This document shows, one piece after another, positions 1 to 8,760 of a stretch of 64,000 nucleotides of DNA. Each line of letters opens with the position of its first letter. Position 1 is the first letter of the stretch. Source of the stretch: Thermohalobaculum sp039816045 (GTDB taxonomy: Bacteria > Pseudomonadota > Alphaproteobacteria > Rhodobacterales > Rhodobacteraceae); NCBI GenBank assembly GCA_039816045.1, contig JBCBYB010000001.1, positions 1 to 64,000 on the forward strand, given 5' to 3'. The notes beneath the pieces are model-generated. The model saw nothing but the letters and a program-made list of their open reading frames with translations, had not been told where the DNA came from and did no database searches. A program made the translations under genes and the position numbers.

Positions 1-673
1 GCCACATCGCTGGCGGGTCTTCAAGCTCTCGGGCGATCCGGCCTTCGCCGAGAAGCTCCACGATATCGTCGGGCTCTATGTCAGCCCGCCTGCGCATGCG
101 GTGGTGCTCTCTGTGGACGAGAAGTCCCAGATCCAGGCGCTCGATCGGACCCAGCCCGGTCTGCCGCTCAAGAAGGGCCGTCTCGGCACCATGACCCACG
201 ACTACAAGCGCAACGGGACTACGACGCTGTTTGCGGCGCTCAACACGCTCACCGGAGAGGTCTTCGGGCAGAACATGGCTCGCCACCGCCATCAGGAGTT
301 CATCCGGTTCCTGAATGCGCTCGAGCGCGAGATCCCGGCCGGCAAGGTGGTCCACGTCGTTCTCGACAATGTCGCCACGCACAAGACGCCCGAGGTCAGG
401 CGCTGGCTCGCGCGCCATCCCAGGTGGACGTTTCACTTCACGCCGACCTCCGCCTCCTGGCTGAACGCCGTTGAGGGGTTCTTCGCCAAACTCACCAAGC
501 GTAGGCTCAGACGCGGGGTCTTTCACTCGGTCGTCGATCTGCAGGCTGCCATCAACCGCTTCATCCAGGAGCACAACGAGACCGAAGCCAAGCCCTTCAC
601 CTGGCGCGCCGACCCCGACGACATCATCGCCGCACGAACCCGTGGGTTCCAAGCGTTGGAGTCGCACCACTAG
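1..673 (+). mobile_element. IS630-family insertion sequence, 3' part
   Basis: The window opens inside an insertion sequence, recognised from its transposase. The right boundary is inferred: recombinase-like codons begin straight after the transposase stop, and IS630/Tc1-type elements insert at TA, which is present at 671-672. The left end and both terminal inverted repeats could not be compared because the element starts outside the window. Confidence 0.7.
2..673 (+). CDS. IS630 family transposase (5' end outside the window)
   Basis: This is the C-terminal part of a DDE transposase, which cuts and joins DNA to move the insertion sequence. Reading from base 2 gives an open frame with no start codon in view, so the gene is truncated by the window edge. 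The three acidic residues of the DDE catalytic site are visible in order: Asp in LSVDEKSQ, Asp in VVLDNVATH and Glu in WLNAVEGFFAKL. These are the typical IS630/Tc1 motifs. The protein ends in ALESHH at a TAG codon whose first two bases are a TA, the dinucleotide this family targets. The copy shows no frameshift in the visible part, so it may be intact if the missing 5' end is. Confidence 0.9.
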   Translation, partial: PHRWRVFKLSGDPAFAEKLHDIVGLYVSPPAHAVVLSVDEKSQIQALDRTQPGLPLKKGRLGTMTHDYKRNGTTTLFAALNTLTGEVFGQNMARHRHQEFIRFLNALEREIPAGKVVHVVLDNVATHKTPEVRRWLARHPRWTFHFTPTSASWLNAVEGFFAKLTKRRLRRGVFHSVVDLQAAINRFIQEHNETEAKPFTWRADPDDIIAARTRGFQALESHH

Positions 674-1783
674 CTCGAGCGCGAGCAAAACAGCCGCCAA
701 GTTGTCCAGAAGATGAAAGCAAGGGTGGAGAAGGGCTAATACGTGTTCCATCCTCCCGTGGGCTATCGCTACGGAGAAGACAAGGCGCACGGAAAGATCC
801 TCGTGCCCGACGACCCCATCGCTGCCATCGTCCGCGATGCTCTGGAGCGCTAAGCTGATGGGCGCCTTGCGTCTCAGACGGAAGTGGAGCGCTTCTTCGA
901 GGCAAAACCCGCCTTCCCCAAAAGTTCACACACGGGCACGGTGCGCCTGACCAAAGTGCGCGAGATCCTCGAGCGCCCCGCTTATGCGGGCTATGTCGAG
1001 GCACCAAATTGGGGGGTGTCGCTGCGCATGGGCCACCACGAAGCGCACATCAGCTGGGACACGCACCAACGGGTGCTGACACGGCTCAAAGGCAATCTGC
1101 TCGCGCCTGCGCGCAAGGACATCAACGCAGACTTCCCCCTCCGCGGCTTCGTCTGTTGCAGCGATTGCGGCGAACCGATGACCTCCTGCTGGTCAAAGGG
1201 CAAGCTCCGGCACTATGCTTATTATCTCTGCGACACACGAGGCTGCCCGTCATACCGGAAATCGATTCCCCGCGCTGAGATTGAAGAGGGCGCGGAGCAG
1301 ATCCTGCGTTCGCTGCAGCCCGCGCGGCAGCTGGTCAATCTGGCGAGAGCACTGTTCACCGATCTCTGGCAGAGGCGCCTGACAACCGCTGAACGCGACC
1401 GCGACAGGCTCCTCGCCGATCTACGGGGCATTGAGAAGCAGACTGACACTCTGCTTGACCGGCTCGTTGATGCGGCCGACGCCACAGTGGTGCAGGCCTA
1501 TGAAGAGAAGATCGAAAAGCTGGAGCGCCGGAAGATCGACCTCGCCGAACAGGCCGCTCAAACGCTGCCGCCGGAGGGCAGGTACGAGGAGGTTATCGAA
1601 CACGCCGTAGCGTTTCTCGCAAACCCCTGGGATGCTTACAAAAAGGGAGGGCTGGTACTGAAGCGGACCGTGCTGAAACTGGCCCTGACAGCCCCTCCCC
1701 GCTACGCGCGGGAAGAGGGTTATCGAACACCAGCAATCGCCTTTCCATTCAGAGTGTTAGGCAGAGTTCTAACCCGGAAGTGA
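674..1783 (+). pseudogene. large serine recombinase remnant (Recombinase domain, zinc ribbon, coiled coil)
   Basis: One reading frame runs from 674 to the TGA at 1781-1783 but is broken by TAA codons at 737-739 and 851-853. Both stops fall where related recombinases would have a sense codon (after KARVEKG and after RDALER). Upstream of the breaks the frame reads LEREQNSRQVVQKMKARVEKG, linker sequence typical of large serine recombinases. Downstream come the Recombinase domain (ILERPAYAGYV), a zinc ribbon with CCSDC and CDTRGC cysteines, and a charged helical segment. The catalytic resolvase domain is absent, either outside the window or lost to the adjacent IS630. A 299-residue frame from ATG 884 is still open but would lack the catalytic serine domain, so I call the whole a pseudogene. 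Confidence 0.85.
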
Positions 1784-1787
1784 GAGG

Positions 1788-1863
<76 letters not shown>

Positions 1864-1879
1864 ATCAATCCGCCGCGAA

Positions 1880-1908
1880 GCCATAAGGGGTTGACCGGAC
1901 GCGCGCAA
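1880..1908 (-). promoter_or_regulatory. putative sigma-70-type promoter of tRNA-Ala
   Basis: On the minus strand TTGCGC is followed after 17 bases by TATGGC, ending about 16 bases before the tRNA 5' end. The same TTGCGC-N17-TATnnn arrangement occurs before tuf. The match to consensus is partial, so this is inference from spacing and position. Confidence 0.4.
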
Positions 1909-1944
1909 GGGGAAATTGCCCTCCAGGGCGCGTGCCCCGGTCCG

Positions 1945-2370
1945 TTAGCTCTGATCGTCGTCCTCTGCCGCGACGTCCTCAAGTCCCTCTAGGCTGGTTT
2001 CGTCGTCCTCATCCTCGAGCAGCGTGTCGTCATCGTCGAAGTCGCCGAGGTCGTCGTCATCGCTGTCATCGTCCGAATCCGACTCGGTTGCCGCCGGATC
2101 GACATCGGCATCCGAGTCGTCGTCATCGAGATCGGCGTCATCTGCGACGTCATCGTCGTCTTCGATGAGCGCTTCCTCTGCCTCTTTGGTCACTACGGCG
2201 GCCGCAACAGGGGCGGCCGTTTCCGCTTTGGCGCGCTTCGAGCGAACCGCCGGCGCAACGCTGAACTCGGCGCCGCAACTCGGGCAGATGATCGGTTCGC
2301 GCATCATATCGTAATAGCGCACGGCACAGGACGGGCAGGTCCGCTTTATGCCCCATTCCGGTTTCGGCAT
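1945..2370 (-). CDS. TIGR02300 family protein (FYDLN acid domain)
   Basis: A 141-residue protein with an N-terminal zinc ribbon (CPSC near residue 12 and CPSC near residue 30) and a C-terminal half made almost entirely of Asp, Glu, Ser and Ala. The opening MPKPEWG, then the ribbon and the acid tail, match the alphaproteobacterial FYDLN-acid family; the function of that family is not established. The ATG at 2370 is preferred over an in-frame codon at 2415 because GAGGA sits eight bases upstream and the conserved N terminus starts there. It lies just upstream of tRNA-Ala and is transcribed in the same direction. Confidence 0.88.
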   Translation of the reverse strand: MPKPEWGIKRTCPSCAVRYYDMMREPIICPSCGAEFSVAPAVRSKRAKAETAAPVAAAVVTKEAEEALIEDDDDVADDADLDDDDSDADVDPAATESDSDDDSDDDDLGDFDDDDTLLEDEDDETSLEGLEDVAAEDDDQS

Positions 2371-2571
2371 CAGGGTTCCTCGGTTCTCTCGCGACAGAAA
2401 GGGCGCCCGTGCCACATCCGCTCGTGCTTGTCAAAGCCGATTGTCGAGAACATGACCCCCCTTCTGCATCCAAAGGCACGGCTTTTGGTGATTGTGCACC
2501 TGCGAAACGAACGCTTGCCTGCCCGATAGTGGCGCTCTAGGCTTGCGCAGCCGGAAAATGAGGAACGGTCG

Positions 2572-3852
2572 ATGCTGTACCACGTCTACGAGTTCACCCA
2601 TGCTGCCATGGGTCCCATGCGCTCCATGGCACGGGCCAGCACGCAGGCACTCCGCAACCCATTTAATCCGTTTTCAGCCACGCTGCCCGCGCGCACCACA
2701 GCCGCGCTTTGCGAAATGTTCGTCAACGCGACCAAGCGGTATGGCAAGCCGGACTTTGACATCTCCGAGACCGAGGTTGCTGGCGAGGCTGTACCGGTCA
2801 CGGAAGACGTGGTGATCGAGAAGCCCTTCTGCCGCCTCGTGCATTTCAAACGGGATGCAACCCTTGCAGCCGTTCGCAACGACCCCAAGGTGCTGATCGT
2901 TGCGCCGATGTCCGGGCACTTTGCTACGCTGTTGCGGGGAACCGTCGAGGCGATGCTGCCGGAGCACGAGGTCTACATCACAGACTGGATCGATGCCCGC
3001 GATGTGCCGATGACCGAGGGGCGCTTCGATCTCGCCGATTACACGGACTACATCACCGAGTTTTGCAGCGTTCTCGCCGCCGATGGGGAGCGCCCCTCTG
3101 TGATGGCAGTTTGCCAACCGGGCGTGCCCTGTCTGGTTTCGGCCGCACTGATGGCCGAGGACAGGGAGGCTGCCCGCCCTTCCTCGCTGATCCTGATGGG
3201 TAGCCCGATCGACACGCGGGTGAACCCGACCGAACCGAATATCCTGGCCACCACGCGGCCGCTGTCGTGGTTCGAGAAGAACGTGGTCGTCATCGTTCCT
3301 TGGCCGAACCGGGGCTTTCTGCGTCGGGTCTATCCCGGGTTCCTGCAGCTCACGGGCTTTATGCAGATGAACCTCGACCGGCATATGGACGCCCATGTGG
3401 ACCAGTTCCGCAACCTCGTCCGCGGTGACGGGGACAGCGCGGCGGCCCATCGGACTTTCTATGACGAGTATCTCGCGGTGATGGACCTGACGGCAGAGTT
3501 CTATCTCCAGACCGTCGAGGAGGTTTTCCAGAAGCATTCGCTGCCCGAGGGGACGTTTACGCATCGTGGTCGTCCGGTACGCCCTCAGGAAATCCGCGAC
3601 GTTGCGTTGATGACCATCGAGGGCGAGAAGGATGACATCACGGGCCGTGGCCAGACCGAGGCGGCCCAGCACCTCGCCACATCGCTGCCGGAGGAGAAGA
3701 AGCTCCACTACACCCAGGCCAAAGTGGGTCACTACGGAGTGTTCAACGGTTCGCGCTTCCGCGCACATATCCAACCAAAGATCCGCAACTTTATCCGGGC
3801 GCACCGGGCCATGGTTGATGGTCGCGTGCTCAGCACTGACGCTGCGGAATAA
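2572..3852 (+). CDS. phaZ: intracellular polyhydroxyalkanoate depolymerase
   Basis: A 426-residue alpha/beta-hydrolase that degrades stored polyhydroxybutyrate granules inside the cell. The start MLYHVYEF and the overall length fit the PhaZ family. The nucleophile is a cysteine rather than a serine (Cys181 in AVCQPG), as in the Cys-Asp-His triad known for Cupriavidus PhaZ. The likely partner residues are the Asp in EGEKDDITG and the His in KVGHYGVF near the C terminus. There is no signal peptide, consistent with an intracellular enzyme. GAGGAA precedes the ATG at good spacing. No PHA synthase or phasin gene is in the window. Confidence 0.92.
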   Translation: MLYHVYEFTHAAMGPMRSMARASTQALRNPFNPFSATLPARTTAALCEMFVNATKRYGKPDFDISETEVAGEAVPVTEDVVIEKPFCRLVHFKRDATLAAVRNDPKVLIVAPMSGHFATLLRGTVEAMLPEHEVYITDWIDARDVPMTEGRFDLADYTDYITEFCSVLAADGERPSVMAVCQPGVPCLVSAALMAEDREAARPSSLILMGSPIDTRVNPTEPNILATTRPLSWFEKNVVVIVPWPNRGFLRRVYPGFLQLTGFMQMNLDRHMDAHVDQFRNLVRGDGDSAAAHRTFYDEYLAVMDLTAEFYLQTVEEVFQKHSLPEGTFTHRGRPVRPQEIRDVALMTIEGEKDDITGRGQTEAAQHLATSLPEEKKLHYTQAKVGHYGVFNGSRFRAHIQPKIRNFIRAHRAMVDGRVLSTDAAE

Positions 3853-3857
3853 GGGCG

Positions 3858-4580
3858 GTGCTGGGGGCCCTGCTGGGCGCGGCTCGCGGCCTGCCAGCCG
3901 AGATCCGGCTCGCCCGGCCCGAGGTGACTGTAACGCTCCGTATCAACCAGCGAGCACGACGTTTTACGCTACGTCCAACGCCTGAAGGGGGTGCCGTGCT
4001 CACCCTCCCACCGGGCGTGAGCGAGAGCGAGGTGCGGAGCTTTCTCCTCCGCCACGCTTCATGGCTCGAAGGGGCTCTGGTCCGGCAGCCGGCGATGGTG
4101 ACTGTCGCACCGGGGTGCCTGTTGCCGGTGGATGGCGACCCGATTGAAATTGCTGCGGTCGAAGGCGTCCGTGCCCCCCGGCTGGAGGGCGGTCGGCTCT
4201 TGGTCGGCGCGGGGCCTGCAGGCCCTTCCGTTGCAGCATGGCTAAAGCGCCGGACACGCGATCGTCTGGCCCCACTTGCCCATGATTATGCCGCACAGGT
4301 CGGACAGCGCATCTCTAGCATCAGTATCCGGGACACGCGATCGCGCTGGGGGTCTTGCTCGGCGGCGGGGCGGCTCAGCTTCTCCTGGCGGATCGCGATG
4401 ACGCCACCCCAGGTACAGGCCTATCTGGCGGCACACGAGGCAGCCCATCTGGTAGAACTCAACCATTCCCCGCGCTACTGGGCCGTGCTCGCGCGCCTCA
4501 TGCCGGATCACGCGCGGCACAAGGCGTGGCTGCGAGAGCACGGGCGCGGGCTTCATCGCTACCGGTTCGACACTGTTTAG
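3858..4580 (+). CDS. YgjP-like zinc metallopeptidase (M48 superfamily, DUF45)
   Basis: A 240-residue protein of the YgjP/DUF45 family. The metallopeptidase signature HEAAH is at residues 193-197, followed by the family's His at 203 (LNHSPRYW) and preceded by the conserved RWGSCS segment at 163-168. The substrate of this family is not firmly known. The start is GTG, five bases after the phaZ stop, so it probably shares the phaZ transcript; no ATG gives a comparable N terminus. Its stop overlaps the convergent penicillin-binding protein gene by four bases. The family call is firm; the cellular role is open. Confidence 0.85.
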   Translation: MLGALLGAARGLPAEIRLARPEVTVTLRINQRARRFTLRPTPEGGAVLTLPPGVSESEVRSFLLRHASWLEGALVRQPAMVTVAPGCLLPVDGDPIEIAAVEGVRAPRLEGGRLLVGAGPAGPSVAAWLKRRTRDRLAPLAHDYAAQVGQRISSISIRDTRSRWGSCSAAGRLSFSWRIAMTPPQVQAYLAAHEAAHLVELNHSPRYWAVLARLMPDHARHKAWLREHGRGLHRYRFDTV

Positions 4581-6670
4581 CGGTCGTTGCCCGCTTCCCC
4601 TTCAAACCGCGCTGAGCCCGTGGTTGGTTCCGGTTCTGCTCCGAGGCCCCGCAAGACGTCCTGGAACACGCGCTCAACCAGCGTGTCGTTTTCAGCAGAC
4701 CCAGCACGCCCGACGGCTCGAGGCGCACCGTCCCCTCGCTCCATCGGCAGAGGCACCGGGGTGAGCCCTGCATGCAACCGCTTAGCGACCGCTTGCCAGA
4801 TCTCCGCCGGCAACCCTCCACCGGTGACCCCGGTCAGCGGCGCGTTGTCGTCGTTGCCCAGCCAAACGCCGATCGTGTAGGCGCCTGTGAAGCCGATAAA
4901 CCAGGCGTCCCGCGCTTCCTGGGTTGTGCCGGTCTTACCAGCAACCTGCCAGCCTTCGAGCCGCGCGCGCTTGCCGGTGCCCCGCTCGACCACGCCGGTC
5001 ATCATATGGGTGAGTTGGCGAGCAACCGACCCCGGAAGCACTGCGCCCCCATCAGTCTTGTGCTGCAGCAGCGGCCTGTCGTCGCCGCGCAAAGTTAGAG
5101 TGTCCATCCCCCAAGGCGTGACCCGCCGCCCTTCTGCGCGGATGGTGGCGAAGACCCCGGTCATATCGATCAGCGTTGCCTCAGAGGTTCCGAGCGCCAC
5201 CGCAGGGCCTGGTGCAATCGGCGTCGTGATCCCCATCTCGGTCGCTAGCCGGCGCACCCGTTCGCGTCCAGCGCGCTCCGACAAACGGACAGCAACGGTG
5301 TTGAGCGACCGTGCGAGCGCATCTTCGACCGTCACCGTCCCGCTGAAGCCGCCGCCATAGTTTTTGGGGCTCCAGCCACGAATCGTGATTGGCGCGTCCT
5401 CAACGGTGCTGCGTGGTCCGACCCCAGTTTCTAACGCCGCGGCATAGACGATGGGTTTGAACGCACTGCCGGTCTGACGCTTTGCCTGGGTCGCGCGGTT
5501 GAAGCGTCCGGCCTTGTCTTCATGCCCGCCGACCATCGCCCGTACGGCCCCGTTCGGAGACAGCACGATCACTGCGGCCTGTGCTTTCGAGCCCTTCTTG
5601 ACCTTGGCCGTGAAGACCTCCGCAACGGCCGCTTCCGCCGCGGCCTGCGCTTTTGGGTCGAACGTGGTTGCGATCCTCACATCCTCGGTGGTTCGCCGCG
5701 CCAGATAGTCGGGCAACGTCTCCATGACCCAGTCGGCGAAGGCATCGCCCGCTCGTGCCCGCGCCGCCTTGCTCAGGCCCGCAGGATTGGCAAGCGCCTC
5801 GAAGACCTGCGCGTCGGATAGGAACCCTTGCTCGTGCATAAGCCTGACGATCACCGAGGCCCGGCCCTGTGCCTTCTCGATATCGGCGGTAGGAGCATAG
5901 CGCGATGGGGCCCGCAGCAACCCTGCGAGCATCGCCGACTCCGCCGGCCCAAGCGCCCGCGCCGAGATCCCGAAATAGCGCTGCGAGGCCGCTTCGAACC
6001 CGTAGGTCCCAGCACCGAGATAGACCCGGTTCAGATAGATCGAAAGGATTTCATCCTTGGAGTATTTCAGTTCGAGCGCGAGGGCCATCGGCACCTCTTT
6101 CAGCTTGCGCTCCAGCGTCCGTTCCGCGTTCAAGAAAACATTCTTCGCCACCTGTTGGGTAAGCGTCGAGCCTCCCTGGACCAGCCGCCCAGCCCGCATG
6201 TTGGTATAGAGCGCACGGGCAATGCCCCGGGGATCGATGCCGATGTGATCCCAATAGCGGCGGTCCTCAGCGGCGATCACCGCATGCACGAGGTGGGGGG
6301 AGACGTCCGAAGCGCGGAGCGCGCCGCCGTATTGCTCACCCCGCCAGGCAAAGACCGAGCCGTTACGGTCGAGCAGCGTGGCGGACCCCGTGGCCCGGCC
6401 ATCGAGCATATCGGCGACCGGCGGCAGTTGCTGGTAGTAGAAGCCTGTGGCCGCTGCCAGCAGCAGAGCAACCACTGCGGCGCCTCGCCATGCGACGCCC
6501 CAGATCAGCCGGATCGTGCCAACCACGATCCGGCGAACGATGCGCCCAATGGGTCCGGGCTTGCGTTTCGACTGCGCCGATGCTGGCTTTGTCGATGCCT
6601 TTGACGCGGCCTTGCGCCCGGCACCGCGGCGCGGGGGCTCCTTGGCCGTCTTTTTGCGCCTATCGGCCAT
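4577..6670 (-). CDS. class A penicillin-binding protein (PBP1-type glycosyltransferase/transpeptidase)
   Basis: A 697-residue bifunctional peptidoglycan synthase. The first 45 residues are Lys/Arg/Ala-rich and cytoplasmic, followed by one membrane segment at about 62-80. The GT51 glycosyltransferase domain shows EDRRYW with catalytic Glu135 and GGSTLTQQ at 167-174. The transpeptidase domain has the SxxK motif SAFK (402-405), SLN (455-457) and KTGTT (579-583), so all three active-site motifs are intact. It would polymerise and cross-link glycan strands at the inner membrane. The basic N-terminal tail is longer than in many homologues. It is transcribed alone, convergent with the YgjP-like gene. 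The exact 1A/1C subclass was not resolved. Confidence 0.93.
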   Translation of the reverse strand: MADRRKKTAKEPPRRGAGRKAASKASTKPASAQSKRKPGPIGRIVRRIVVGTIRLIWGVAWRGAAVVALLLAAATGFYYQQLPPVADMLDGRATGSATLLDRNGSVFAWRGEQYGGALRASDVSPHLVHAVIAAEDRRYWDHIGIDPRGIARALYTNMRAGRLVQGGSTLTQQVAKNVFLNAERTLERKLKEVPMALALELKYSKDEILSIYLNRVYLGAGTYGFEAASQRYFGISARALGPAESAMLAGLLRAPSRYAPTADIEKAQGRASVIVRLMHEQGFLSDAQVFEALANPAGLSKAARARAGDAFADWVMETLPDYLARRTTEDVRIATTFDPKAQAAAEAAVAEVFTAKVKKGSKAQAAVIVLSPNGAVRAMVGGHEDKAGRFNRATQAKRQTGSAFKPIVYAAALETGVGPRSTVEDAPITIRGWSPKNYGGGFSGTVTVEDALARSLNTVAVRLSERAGRERVRRLATEMGITTPIAPGPAVALGTSEATLIDMTGVFATIRAEGRRVTPWGMDTLTLRGDDRPLLQHKTDGGAVLPGSVARQLTHMMTGVVERGTGKRARLEGWQVAGKTGTTQEARDAWFIGFTGAYTIGVWLGNDDNAPLTGVTGGGLPAEIWQAVAKRLHAGLTPVPLPMERGDGAPRAVGRAGSAENDTLVERVFQDVLRGLGAEPEPTTGSARFEGEAGNDR

Positions 6671-6779
6671 TGCTGTCCTGCTCTGCTCCTCCCTGTAGAT
6701 ATGCGATCCCGCCGAGCCTCGCTAGGCCGCTCACAGAATTGCCCAATATATGGCCGCTGATTAAATTTTAGGCGTAAAT

Positions 6780-6874
6780 TTGGGCATGCGCTTGCCTTCG
6801 CCTCAGGAAGCAGAGAAATAATTGCAACTTTTCAATACCATAGCGCGCCCTCCGATCTTGGCATTGTTCTTGAA
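6780..6874 (+). promoter_or_regulatory. possible sigma-54-like promoter elements upstream of glnK
   Basis: Two stretches resemble the GG-N10-GC sigma-54 pattern: TGGGCATGCGCTTGCC at 6781-6796 keeps GG and GC ten bases apart, and TGGCATTGTTCTTGAA at 6859-6874 keeps TGGCA but has GA in place of GC. glnK-amtB is often NtrC/sigma-54 controlled, which is why I looked here. Neither match is complete. Confidence 0.25.
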
Positions 6875-6924
6875 TGCCCCGCGGCAGGCTGGATTGATCC
6901 AGTCGGGACAGATCGGGGAGAGAG

Positions 6925-7263
6925 ATGAAACTGATCGTAGCCGTCATCAAACCCTTCAAGCTCGAAGAGGTGCGACAGGCCCTCACACAGTCGGGAGTGC
7001 AGGGCCTGATGGTCTCGGAAGTGAAGGGGTATGGCCGCCAGAGCGGACACACCGAGATCTATCGTGGCGCCGAGTACGTCGTGAACTTCGTGCCGAAGAT
7101 CAAAATTGAGATGGTCGTCCCCGATGACCGGGTCGAAGCGATCGTGGAAACCATCAGCTCGACCGCCCGCACAGGCAAGATCGGCGACGGCAAGATCTTT
7201 GTCGCTGCTATCGAGCAGGCCGTGCGCGTGCGCACCGACGAGCGCGACGAAGACGCGCTCTGA
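6925..7263 (+). CDS. glnK: nitrogen regulatory protein P-II (GlnK)
   Basis: A 112-residue PII signal protein that binds ATP, ADP and 2-oxoglutarate and reports nitrogen status. Tyr51, the uridylylation site, is in place within the T loop (IYRGAEYVVNF), and the C-terminal signature TGKIGDGKIF is present. GGGGAGAGAG precedes the ATG. It is followed by amtB 22 bases later; in such pairs GlnK docks on the ammonium channel and blocks it when nitrogen is plentiful. Pairing with amtB is why GlnK is favoured over GlnB. Confidence 0.95.
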   Translation: MKLIVAVIKPFKLEEVRQALTQSGVQGLMVSEVKGYGRQSGHTEIYRGAEYVVNFVPKIKIEMVVPDDRVEAIVETISSTARTGKIGDGKIFVAAIEQAVRVRTDERDEDAL

Positions 7264-7285
7264 GCCCGGAGCAAACTGGAAGGTA

Positions 7286-8659
7286 ATGAACGTTATGAAG
7301 AACACTTCGCTCTTCGCGCTCCTGGCCACCGCCGGAGCGCTTGTCGCTGGGCCCGCGCTCGCGCAGGATGCCGCAGCACCGACCGCCGTGCCCGAGCACT
7401 CGGTCTTCATCCTCAACTCGCTGCTGTTTCTGATCGGCGGCTTCCTGGTCATGTTCATGGCTTGCGGCTTCTGCATGCTCGAAGCGGGCCTTGTCCGGTC
7501 TAAGAACGTGGCCATGCAGTGCACCAAGAACATTGCACTCTTCTCGATCGCTGCGGTCGGCTACTACTTGATCGGGTACAATCTGATGTATCCGTTGGGG
7601 TCATGGACCATCGGTACGGACGAAACGGGTGGCTATCTGGGCGCCTTCGGAGTTGCGCTGCTCGAGGCGGTTGGCGTTGCCCCAGAGGATGCGGACGATC
7701 TTTCCTATGCGTCCACGGGGTCCGACTACTTCTTCCAGCTGATGTTCTGTGCCGCCACTGCGTCGATCGTTTCGGGCGCCCTGGCCGAACGGATCAAGCT
7801 GTGGCCGTTCCTGATCTTCACCTTCATCCTGACGGCGATCATCTACCCGATCCAGGCGTCGTGGAAATGGGGCGGTGGCTTCCTGGACAGCCAGTATGGG
7901 TTCCTCGACTTCGCCGGTTCGACAGTCGTGCACTCGGTTGGCGGCTGGGCGGCTCTGGCGGGCGCAATTGTGCTTGGACCGCGCCTCGGCAAATATGCCC
8001 CGGACGGTAAGATCACGCCGATGCCTGGCTCAAACTTGCCGCTAGCGACGCTCGGCGCCTTCATCCTGTGGCTCGGTTGGTTCGGCTTTAACGGTGGCTC
8101 GCAGCTCGCCATGGGCTCGATTGGCGATGTGGCTGACGTCTCGCGCATTTTCGCCAACACGAACGCGGCCGCGGCCGGCGGTGTGATTGCGGCGATCTTC
8201 CTCACCCAGCTTCTGTACGGCAAGGTCGACCTCACCATGGCGCTGAACGGCGCGCTGGCGGGTCTCGTCTCGATCACCGCCGAGCCGCTGACACCATCTC
8301 TTGGTATGGCAACGATCATCGGTGCCATTGGCGGCGTAATCGTGGTCTTCACCGTGCCGATGCTCGACCGCATGAAGATCGACGACGTGGTTGGCGCCAT
8401 CCCGGTCCACCTTTTCGCCGGCATCTGGGGAACCATCGCGGTGATCCTGACCAACCCCGATGCGACGATCTCCGGGCAGCTGATTTCTATCGTCATCGTC
8501 GGCGTGTTCGTCTTCGTCGTCTCGCTGGTCCTTTGGTTCTTCCTGTCGATGACCATCGGCATCCGGGTCACCGAGGAAGAAGAGATGGCGGGCCTCGACA
8601 GCGCCGAGATCGGCATGGAGGCGTATCCTGAGTTCGGCAAGGGCTCTCAGTTCGTCTGA
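7286..8659 (+). CDS. amtB: ammonium transporter AmtB
   Basis: An inner-membrane ammonium channel of about 457 residues. It begins with a signal-like segment ending in ALAQ, as in AmtB proteins with a cleaved leader, then has about eleven hydrophobic spans. The segments GFCMLEAGLVRSKN and VVHSVGGWAAL are characteristic, and conserved pore-type residues are present. The start is uncertain between ATG 7286 (GGA five bases upstream) and ATG 7295 (giving MKNTSLF, AGG eleven bases upstream). The frame stays open far upstream into glnK, but that part overlaps a real gene. A strong terminator follows the stop. Confidence 0.95.
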   Translation: MNVMKNTSLFALLATAGALVAGPALAQDAAAPTAVPEHSVFILNSLLFLIGGFLVMFMACGFCMLEAGLVRSKNVAMQCTKNIALFSIAAVGYYLIGYNLMYPLGSWTIGTDETGGYLGAFGVALLEAVGVAPEDADDLSYASTGSDYFFQLMFCAATASIVSGALAERIKLWPFLIFTFILTAIIYPIQASWKWGGGFLDSQYGFLDFAGSTVVHSVGGWAALAGAIVLGPRLGKYAPDGKITPMPGSNLPLATLGAFILWLGWFGFNGGSQLAMGSIGDVADVSRIFANTNAAAAGGVIAAIFLTQLLYGKVDLTMALNGALAGLVSITAEPLTPSLGMATIIGAIGGVIVVFTVPMLDRMKIDDVVGAIPVHLFAGIWGTIAVILTNPDATISGQLISIVIVGVFVFVVSLVLWFFLSMTIGIRVTEEEEMAGLDSAEIGMEAYPEFGKGSQFV

Positions 8660-8706
8660 GCACAACGCATCCCCGGAGGCTGCCTGCGGCGGCGGTCTCC
8701 AACTCG

Positions 8707-8735
8707 ACCCGGAGCTTTGCGCTCCGGGTTTTTTT
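8707..8735 (+). terminator. rho-independent terminator after glnK-amtB
   Basis: CCCGGAGC pairs perfectly with GCTCCGGG around a five-base loop and is followed directly by seven T residues. It closes the glnK-amtB unit before the next gene. Confidence 0.93.
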
Positions 8736-8760
8736 GTCTAGAGAGGCGGGCGGAGGTCCT

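Noticed and set aside
2674..3804. A 376-codon minus-strand frame opposite phaZ
   Set aside because: phaZ carries all family motifs; the opposite frame is a shadow.
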